DNA of 10,501 nt, from NCBI GenBank assembly GCA_031283825.1, contig JAITAZ010000644.1:1-10501 (forward strand), written 5' to 3'. How positions within the stretch are numbered: the stretch's first letter is position 1; every line of letters begins with the position of its first letter. The translations under genes and the position numbers were made by a program. A model generated the notes under the pieces. The model did no database searches. It was given only the letters and a program-made list of their open reading frames with translations, and was not told where the DNA came from. Shown piece by piece: positions 5,901-10,501 of this stretch. This DNA is from Planctomycetaceae bacterium. Lineage in GTDB: Bacteria; Planctomycetota; Planctomycetia; Pirellulales; Thermoguttaceae.

Positions 5901-8003
5901 CTACTTTTTTGTATTCAATAACATCGACGCATTCAATACCACAAGTATCGAACCGGCATTGTGAACTAACGCGCCTACAACGGGTCCAATAAATCCTCCC
6001 GTTGCAAGAATAATCGCTACCGCGTTTATACTCATCGAAATCCAAATGTTACTCACAATCTTTGATTGCGTCATTCTCGCAAGCCTCAGTAAAAACGGTA
6101 ACTTTGATAAATCATCGCCAACCAAAACGACATCTGCGGCGTCAATTGTTAAATCACTGCCAATCTTGCCCATCGCAATTCCTACCGTCGCAGCTTTCAA
6201 CGCCGGCGCGTCGTTTATTCCATCGCCAATCATCGCAATTTTATCGCCCCTGCTCGCTATCAATTCAATTTCCTTAACCTTCTCCTCCGGCAATAATTCT
6301 GACTTTACTAACTCAATTCCCGCCAACTCCGAAATTCCTCTCGCCGACCTTGCATTGTCGCCCGTCAATAATACTACATCCACGCCGCCGCGCCGCAAAC
6401 TCTCAACCACGCTGCGTGAAACTTGACGAATCGTGTCCGAAACCGATACAAATCCAATCGCCTCATCATCAACCACAACCCAAATAACCGTCTCTCCAAC
6501 ATCAAACCGTAATTCTGCACGCAATTTAATCTCGTCATTTATCGTAACGTTAAATCTCGATACAATTCGATCATTTCCCACAATCAACCGCTCGTCGCCG
6601 CCCGCTAACTTCGCACAAATCCCCTCGCCGCGAAATAACTCGAAACTGTCAACAGAATTCAACTGCAACCCCGCAGAGTTCGCCGCGCCAACTATACACC
6701 TCGCTAACGGATGCTCCGATAATAACTCAACCGACGCCGCAAGACGAAGTAAATCATCCGCGTCAATATTCGCGTCATTCGAATAAACTTCCCTCAACTG
6801 CGGCTCGCCCCGCGTCAACGTACCCGTCTTGTCAAACGCAACCACTCTCACCTGTGCAAGCCGCTCAATCGCCTCGCCGCTACGAATCAAAATCCCAAAA
6901 CGCGACGCATTGCCTATCGCCGCAATTATCGCCGTAGGAGTCGCCAACACCAACGAACACGGACAAAATACAACCAATATCGTTACCGCTCGACTCACCG
7001 ACCCCTCAATCAACGCCTGAATCGCAAATTCCGAATCCACAAAAAATATTCCAATCAAAAAATTCATCAGCCCAACAACCATCGCCGTAACTATCGCCAT
7101 CGGAACCAAAAAAGACGCCCACCTGTCCGCAATCCGCTCAATATGAGCCTTCCTCTGCTCCGCCTCCTGAATAAGACGAATCATATTCGAAATCGATGCG
7201 TCCTCGCCCACCCGCGTCGCCCGCATCACAAACGAACCAAAACAATTCACCGTTCCGCCATAAACCGAATCGCCCTCAAAAAGATCAACCGGCAACGATT
7301 CGCCCGTAATCAACGACTGATCAATAGACGTATTTCCCGTTACAATAATTCCATCAACCGGAACAGACTCGCCGGGCAACACCCGCAATAAATCGCCGCT
7401 GCAAACCTCCGACGCAGGAATTATCGACTCCGAATTATTCGTACTAATATTATCATTATCAATATTATTACCGCTGACGCTCTCAATTCGTCTTGCGGTT
7501 TTTGGCGCGAGTTTTAACAACGCCTCGATTCCGGCTTTCGCTCTAGTAATAGTCCACTCTTCCAGATAATGACCTAACGCCATGATAAACGCCACTTCAC
7601 CGCCCGCAAAAATATAAGAATGAACATGTCCGCCCGAATTGTCGCCGGAAGGAAAGAACCAATCCGAAATAATAGTCGCCGTAATCGCCGTACTCAAAAG
7701 CGTGTCAACAGAAACGCGGCGATCACAGATTAAATTCCTAATCGCATTGATAAAAAACGGCGAACCGGAAATCACTATCGCAAACCACGCCGGATCGAAA
7801 AATAAAAATTCATGCGCTAAATGAAAAAAACTCATCACAAGCGATAGCCCCGAAATTATAAGCAGAAAGACCTCTAACCGCTCGTAAATTTCATGCAACC
7901 TCGCCGAGATTTTATTAGAATCTTTTCGTTCCTCGCGCCGACTCCGCACGCTACAACAACACGGCGGAGCAACTTCTTTTTCACAATTACAATTTGTCTG
8001 CAT
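5901..8003 (-). CDS. Heavy-metal-transporting P1B-type ATPase
   Basis: A membrane pump that uses ATP to move a soft metal ion, probably outward. Numbering from the ATG at 8003 (700 residues): TGES of the actuator domain at 233-236, the transmembrane metal-site motif CPC at 347-349 (CPCSLVLATP), the phosphorylation loop DKTGTLT at 391-397, SEHPLA at 429-434 in the nucleotide domain, and GDGINDAP at 593-600. All catalytic motifs are intact. The N-terminus lacks a GMTCxxC-type HMA domain and instead has a short cysteine cluster (CNC, then PPCCCS). An Asn/Ser/Asp-rich insert lies at about 175-198 before the actuator domain. The last helices have SINAVAII and VHNAGSILVVLNA, lacking the Lys/Asp pair of ZntA-type Zn/Cd pumps and the usual Cu-pump signature, so the substrate is uncertain. 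A GTG at 8024 is an alternative start. There is no clear Shine-Dalgarno for either. Confidence 0.95.
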   Translation of the reverse strand: MQTNCNCEKEVAPPCCCSVRSRREERKDSNKISARLHEIYERLEVFLLIISGLSLVMSFFHLAHEFLFFDPAWFAIVISGSPFFINAIRNLICDRRVSVDTLLSTAITATIISDWFFPSGDNSGGHVHSYIFAGGEVAFIMALGHYLEEWTITRAKAGIEALLKLAPKTARRIESVSGNNIDNDNISTNNSESIIPASEVCSGDLLRVLPGESVPVDGIIVTGNTSIDQSLITGESLPVDLFEGDSVYGGTVNCFGSFVMRATRVGEDASISNMIRLIQEAEQRKAHIERIADRWASFLVPMAIVTAMVVGLMNFLIGIFFVDSEFAIQALIEGSVSRAVTILVVFCPCSLVLATPTAIIAAIGNASRFGILIRSGEAIERLAQVRVVAFDKTGTLTRGEPQLREVYSNDANIDADDLLRLAASVELLSEHPLARCIVGAANSAGLQLNSVDSFELFRGEGICAKLAGGDERLIVGNDRIVSRFNVTINDEIKLRAELRFDVGETVIWVVVDDEAIGFVSVSDTIRQVSRSVVESLRRGGVDVVLLTGDNARSARGISELAGIELVKSELLPEEKVKEIELIASRGDKIAMIGDGINDAPALKAATVGIAMGKIGSDLTIDAADVVLVGDDLSKLPFLLRLARMTQSKIVSNIWISMSINAVAIILATGGFIGPVVGALVHNAGSILVVLNASMLLNTKK

Positions 8004-8104
8004 GATATTGTAAACTGCCCGCACTTTAAATTTTGGTTATCGACGCCGATTTTTTTATGAATAACATTTATGTCGCCGAAATTCATTGTGCGAGTCATAT
8101 AAAT
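8004..8104 (-). promoter_or_regulatory. Leader of the metal ATPase, homologous to the lipoprotein leader
   Basis: This leader aligns with 9866-9990, upstream of the lipoprotein gene. Both have the 12-mer GCCGAAATTCAT (8075-8086 and 9958-9969, plus-strand reading), then a GAATA block, an AT-run, GGTTA, an AAATTT-like block and TAAACTG just before the ATG codons at 8003 and 9865. The lipoprotein copy has roughly 20 extra bases in the middle. Because similarity runs to the start codon, these are probably transcribed leaders, possibly with a shared promoter. Confidence 0.6.
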
Positions 8105-8181
8105 TGATTGAGAAATCCTTTCTAACTGTTCGCGTTTACGATCCTGAAACACGATAAAATCAAAAGCTTGAATCGGAAAAA

Positions 8182-8209
8182 AGTATAATCAAACGCAATC
8201 GCAAAACAA
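8182..8209 (-). promoter_or_regulatory. Weak promoter candidate for the metal ATPase
   Basis: On the minus strand, TTGTTT (8209-8204) and TATACT (8187-8182) are 16 bases apart. The -10 box is good (5/6) but the -35 poor. It would give a leader of about 175 nt that includes the shared region. Confidence 0.25.
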
Positions 8210-8229
8210 GACGTCCCAATTATACGCAA

Positions 8230-8271
8230 TATACATTGGAAAAAATACTAGACAATGTATAGAATGTATCG
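8230..8271. repeat. Inverted repeat in the ATPase/vanZ divergent spacer
   Basis: TATACATTG (8230-8238) and CAATGTATA (8263-8271) are exact reverse complements. A further AATGTAT follows at 8273-8279. The half-sites lie between the two divergent genes and could be operator sites. Confidence 0.4.
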
Positions 8272-8330
8272 CTCATAATCAGACAACAAATTCGAACCGA
8301 AAATTCAAATGCGAACAGCTTAAATTTATA

Positions 8331-8353
8331 GTAATATTCCCCTGAAATATTAC
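8331..8353. repeat. Short perfect hairpin upstream of vanZ
   Basis: GTAATATT (8331-8338) and AATATTAC (8346-8353) pair around CCCCTGA. The right arm belongs to the 14-mer CTGAAATATTACAA (8342-8355), whose reverse complement recurs at 8935-8948 just after the vanZ stop. Confidence 0.45.
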
Positions 8354-8365
8354 AAAATACGCCGT

Positions 8366-8393
8366 ATTGACGAAATTTATCGATATGGTAAAG
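8366..8393 (+). promoter_or_regulatory. Promoter candidate for vanZ
   Basis: TTGACG (8366-8371) is followed after 16 bases by TAAAGT. The -35 is good, the -10 poor (4/6). Transcription from here would pass through the hairpin at 8418-8455. Confidence 0.25.
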
Positions 8394-8417
8394 TCATTTT
8401 GCAATCGAGGCAAAGGC

Positions 8418-8455
8418 ACGTAAGCATTTTGATTTGAAGTCAGCTACGTTTTTTT
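8418..8455 (+). terminator. Hairpin with T-run in the vanZ leader, possible attenuator
   Basis: ACGT, a bulged A and AGC (8418-8425) pair with GCT and ACGT (8443-8449). An inner TGA/TCA pair adds to the stem. Seven T residues follow directly (8449-8455). This has the form of a small intrinsic terminator 35 bases before the vanZ ATG, so it may reduce readthrough into vanZ. The stem is short and bulged. Confidence 0.4.
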
Positions 8456-8490
8456 GCTATAACGAATTTTAAAATTTAACTTAAAAAATT

Positions 8491-8928
8491 ATGATACGAT
8501 TATTTCACTACGCGATCATAGGCTACGTGATTTTTTTGACGTTTCTACTTTGGCTGCCAGATCCGCGAACAATCGTTTTTGGCTGGCAACCGAAAGAAGA
8601 CGTCGCTGGTTATTCGCATTTGATTACATTCGCTATACTCGGCATTTTGGTTGAAATAGATCGACGGCGATATAGTTTCGAGTTTTTATGTTTGATATTG
8701 CTTTTCTACGCAATATTCACCGAAATAGGACAAATATGTTTCCCGCCGCGATCATTCGAATTAAACGACATAATACAAAATTTCGCAGGTATAATTATAG
8801 GAATGGAAATCGGAAATATAATAAAAAATACTTGTAAAACCATAATACGCTTTTGTAACGGTTCGCGGTTTTTAAAATTCGGAATTATACCTCTGGTAAT
8901 TATATTTATTATGTTTTATTTTTTGTAA
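8491..8928 (+). CDS. VanZ-family membrane protein
   Basis: A 145-residue polytopic membrane protein of the VanZ family (PF04892), whose VanZ founder gives low-level teicoplanin resistance; most members have no known role. The family pattern is visible: GYSHLITFAILG (40-51) corresponds to the conserved His helix, and E78-x2-Q81, then PPR (85-87), D93, N97 and G100, match the E..Q...P.R..D..D...N..G signature. Helices fall near 5-23, 42-55, 64-80 and 95-112. The last 25 residues (121-145) are unusual: they are encoded by two intergenic-type repeats, FCNGSRFLKFG from the GTAACC motif and MFYFL-stop from the TTTTATTTTTTGTAAC block, with a hydrophobic stretch between. There is no clear Shine-Dalgarno before the ATG. 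The gene converges with the lipoprotein gene. Confidence 0.88.
   Translation: MIRLFHYAIIGYVIFLTFLLWLPDPRTIVFGWQPKEDVAGYSHLITFAILGILVEIDRRRYSFEFLCLILLFYAIFTEIGQICFPPRSFELNDIIQNFAGIIIGMEIGNIIKNTCKTIIRFCNGSRFLKFGIIPLVIIFIMFYFL
8851..8882 (+). repeat. GTAACC-family repeat inside the vanZ coding sequence
   Basis: The module from TTTTGTAACGGTTCGCGG to AATTCGG matches the intergenic copy at 8971-9000 apart from a few substitutions and two 1-nt shifts. It is read in frame as vanZ codons 121-131. Confidence 0.7.
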
Positions 8929-8948
8929 CGATAATTGTAATATTTCAG
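8914..8948 (+). repeat. TTTTATTTTTTGTAAC repeat spanning the vanZ stop codon
   Basis: TTTTATTTTTTGTAAC, then GATAATTGTAA, matches 226-251 with a single base change. The TAA inside it is the vanZ stop (8926-8928). The 3' end (8935-8948) is the reverse complement of 8342-8355. Confidence 0.65.
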
Positions 8949-9021
8949 CGAAATTTATTTCAATGATATTTTGTAACCGTTCACAGGTTTTTAAATTCGG
9001 ATTTGAATTACTAAACCCAAT

Positions 9022-9097
9022 GTAGAGACGCAATGCTTTGCGTCTCTATCTGTGATCTTTTGATCGAACAATGAGACGCAAGGCATTGCGTCTCTAC
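9022..9097. repeat. Paired GAGACGCAA hairpins, inverted
   Basis: TAGAGACGCAA (9023-9033) pairs with TTGCGTCTCTA (9038-9048). GAGACGCAA (9073-9081) pairs with TTGCGTCTC (9086-9094). In addition GTAGAGACGCAATGC (9022-9036) is the perfect reverse complement of 9083-9097. GTAGAGACGC-type palindromes are, to my knowledge, common dispersed repeats in several phyla, including cyanobacteria. Confidence 0.85.
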
Positions 9098-9144
9098 TTT
9101 TGTTAATTTGTAACTATTCACGTTTGAATTTTTCGATAAAAAAT

Positions 9145-9165
9145 AAAAAAACCGTGAACGGTTAC
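9145..9165 (-). terminator. Mini intrinsic terminator of the lipoprotein gene
   Basis: On the minus strand, four bases after the stop codon, the repeat motif reads GTAACCGTTCACGG followed by seven T residues. AACCG pairs with CGGTT around a TTCA loop, with the T-run directly after and a second T-run further on. The 5-bp stem is short, but position and form fit a rho-independent terminator. The motif is a copy of the GTAACC repeat family. Confidence 0.55.
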
Positions 9166-9169
9166 AATT

Positions 9170-9865
9170 TTATCTTCGTCTTAAAGTTGTATCTTCGATT
9201 TTTATGATTTTTACTTCTTGAACGTCTGAATCGTTTACGCTTGGGTCGAGTTGTCTTAAATTTTCAATTGTGAAATTATCGGGGGCAATATCTGTATTTG
9301 GCTTTTGAGGCGTATTAAATGGAATTGTATTTTTGGGCGAAGTAATTGGTCGAGGAGGCGTTGGTTTCATCAGCTCTTCGAGGGTTGGCGTTCGAAAATT
9401 TTGATCCTGTTTATTGGGGATATTGTTGTTATTGTTTTTATTTCCGTTTCCGTTATTTTGTTGCGGCGTCGTTGGGATTCCTATATTTGTTCCCGAATTT
9501 GTTCCTTGCCAACCTTTGTTTGTAGAAGAAGTTGAAGAATCAGAAGAATCGGAAGAGTTATTTGAAATATTAGGCGTAATGAAATTATTATTTTCGACGT
9601 CGTTGTATTCAATTTCGTCAAAGGAGTTATTTGATTTGCAGTCGATACAATCGGGGTCGGCGAAATAATTATCGTAACAATAATTCTCTGACATATCGTT
9701 TAAAATAGAACCGGCTCTGTAAAGTGGTCCGGCGTTTTGTATTTTGCCATTGACAATTGCCGACATACAGTAGTCGTATTCTGACCCGCACATTCGGCAA
9801 CCGCACGAAACAATAAAAATCGTCAACAAGATAAAAGCTGTTAAATGTTTCATAATTGCAATCAT
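9170..9865 (-). CDS. Cysteine-rich, Asn/Ser-rich lipoprotein, planctomycete-type hypothetical
   Basis: The N-terminus is a lipoprotein signal: a hydrophobic helix (HLTAFILLTIFIVSC) ends in the lipobox IVSC. Lipidation of that Cys would anchor the protein at the membrane, facing the periplasm. The mature protein begins CGCRMCGSEYDYC, with four cysteines in 13 residues, and has three more in YCYDNYFADPDCIDC. The R-M-C-x-S-x-Y-D-Y-C pattern with RAGSIL downstream resembles conserved hypothetical proteins I recall from Planctomycetota. The middle is a low-complexity linker rich in Asn, Ser, Gly and Gln; the rest is Pro/Thr-rich, then a short charged C-terminus. Three in-frame ATGs compete: 9883, 9865 and 9853. 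I chose 9865 because leader similarity with the ATPase runs up to it; 9853 gives the most classical signal peptide. No enzymatic function is evident. Confidence 0.75.
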   Translation of the reverse strand: MIAIMKHLTAFILLTIFIVSCGCRMCGSEYDYCMSAIVNGKIQNAGPLYRAGSILNDMSENYCYDNYFADPDCIDCKSNNSFDEIEYNDVENNNFITPNISNNSSDSSDSSTSSTNKGWQGTNSGTNIGIPTTPQQNNGNGNKNNNNNIPNKQDQNFRTPTLEELMKPTPPRPITSPKNTIPFNTPQKPNTDIAPDNFTIENLRQLDPSVNDSDVQEVKIIKIEDTTLRRR

Positions 9866-9990
9866 AATTTTTAAACTGTTCATACTTAAATTTTCGGTTA
9901 AAGCTGTCTGGCTTATCTGTCGAAAAGCAGAGTTTTTTAGCGAATAGCTCTTGTATTGCCGAAATTCATAGTACGATCTGATATTTAATT
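9866..9990 (-). promoter_or_regulatory. Leader of the lipoprotein gene, homologous to the ATPase leader
   Basis: This is the second copy of the leader described at 8004-8104. It shares the identical GCCGAAATTCAT (9958-9969), the flanking RTACGA/GTGCGA, the T-run with GAATA (9932-9945), GGTTA and TAAACTG. Similarity continues weakly into the first codons, where ATTGCAATTATGAAA here resembles ATTGTAATTGTGAAA in the ATPase. Confidence 0.6.
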
Positions 9991-10423
9991 TAAGCGACTT
10001 GCCTAAATTCGAGCCGCCTTCTATGTTTTTACGTTACCGAATCCTATCTTTGATTCTAATGTGCGATCCAATATTGAGTAAACAAAAATATTGATCGGAA
10101 TCCAAACAATAGTAATGTCTATTGACCGACAATTAATATCGACCGCAAAATCGTTATTATCCGCAAATTTTCTCTATTTTCTCAAAATTTATTCCAAAAA
10201 AATTGGTAAAATATTTGTTCTGTCCCTTTGAATCCTTCAATCGTTGCTTACTGAATAGTTCTACTTTGAACGGTAACAAATGTTTCTTTTTTTAGGGGAC
10301 AAAGGAGATATCGTCGTTTTAAATCGTAGATTAACGACCCAACAGAAGACAACAGCCTTTTAAAAGAGAGATTTTTTTCAGTAGGGAACATCTAAAAACC
10401 TCATGTAAAATTTATTTTTATTA
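9991..10423. other. Gene-free stretch
   Basis: No open frame with a credible start and composition is visible on either strand; the longest ATG frames are only about 20-25 codons. Minor features are CAATATT/AATATTG arms near 10069-10093, and GAACGGTAAC near 10268, a possible decayed copy of the GTAACC motif. AAGGAGA at 10303-10309 resembles a ribosome site but no start codon follows. Confidence 0.5.
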
Positions 10424-10486
10424 GGAACGCGGTCGTCTCGACCGCATATTTAGGCGTTTGTCATGCAGGCGGGACGCCCGCGTTCC
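10424..10486. repeat. Inverted repeat with GGAACGCGG arms at the window end
   Basis: The 23-nt arm at 10424-10446 (GGAACGCGGTCGTCTCGACC...) and the reverse complement of 10464-10486 (GGAACGCGGGCGTCCCGCCT...) agree at 19 of 23 positions around a 17-nt centre. It is much more GC-rich than its surroundings. It is a third palindromic core type beside those at 5655-5845 and 9022-9097. The neighbouring gene lies outside the window. Confidence 0.75.
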
Positions 10487-10501
10487 TTCTAATATTAGTT
10501 T

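Larger units (their letters stand above)
8973..9165. repeat. Second GTAACC-bounded inverted-repeat element, with a GAGACGC core
   Basis: The left end is GTAACCGTTCAC (8973-8984). The right end is its reverse complement (9154-9165). A further degenerate direct copy, GTAACTATTCACG, lies at 9110-9122. The core is the pair of hairpins at 9022-9097. The design parallels 5622-5879 with a different core and less exact symmetry. It fills the convergent gap between vanZ and the lipoprotein gene. Confidence 0.8.

Noticed and set aside
6046..7824. Several plus-strand open frames (for example 6046-6426 and 6433-6786) opposite the metal ATPase
   Set aside because: They are antisense shadows of a gene with every catalytic motif intact, and their translations are low-complexity Ser/Thr/Asn-rich without recognisable domains.
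7874..8152. 92-codon minus-strand frame overlapping the ATPase start and its leader
   Set aside because: It covers the shared leader and is out of frame with the ATPase; the homologous leader at 9866-9990 has no matching frame.
8401..8455. c-di-GMP (GEMM) riboswitch, suggested by GCAAAGGCACG and GCTACG
   Set aside because: The order and spacing of the conserved GEMM blocks are not met and the region is too short for both stems.
9305..9668. Two plus-strand open frames opposite the lipoprotein gene
   Set aside because: They arise from the reverse complement of the Asn/Ser-rich linker, giving artificial hydrophobic and Glu-rich stretches.
10022..10093. Short ATG frame of 23 codons
   Set aside because: There is no ribosome site, no coding-like composition and no recognisable product.

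Overview
The window is AT-rich bacterial DNA, most likely from a low-GC planctomycete (Planctomycetota, Pirellulales-like; inference). Three things point there: a TatC with a very long first periplasmic loop, a short lipoprotein with an 'RMCGSEYDYC'-type cysteine motif that I recall from planctomycete hypothetical proteins, and a membrane-anchored protein carrying 'FTAEEINAYL'. No rRNA, tRNA, CRISPR array, transposase or integrase was found.

Layout, left to right. Bases 3-119 look like the 3' end of a rightward gene. A repeat-bearing gap follows, then atpG on the minus strand (F1 ATP synthase gamma subunit, with no other atp gene next to it). A divergent promoter region separates atpG from tatC on the plus strand. 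A tandem repeat array of about 72-nt half-units, forming a 144/145-nt higher-order repeat, then leads into a plus-strand PD-(D/E)XK nuclease of the DUF1016/YhcG family. Next is a plus-strand single-pass membrane protein of unknown function. A nested inverted-repeat element (5622-5879) fills the junction with the converging minus-strand heavy-metal P1B-type ATPase. After a divergent spacer come a plus-strand VanZ-family membrane protein, a second repeat element with the same terminal motif (8973-9165), and a minus-strand cysteine- and asparagine-rich lipoprotein. The last ~630 bases have no convincing gene and end in another inverted repeat.

The genes are an unlinked mix: energy (atpG), protein export (tatC), a possible defence or mobile-element nuclease, metal transport, and envelope proteins. 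The non-coding DNA is the most interesting part. A short motif, GTAACCRTTCACGGTTTTT, sits at all three convergent gene junctions and at none of the divergent or co-directional ones. It bounds interchangeable palindromic cores, in one place acts like a small terminator, and in another has become the C-terminal coding sequence of the VanZ protein. Separately, the metal ATPase and the lipoprotein share a homologous leader of about 100-120 nt, which suggests common regulation.
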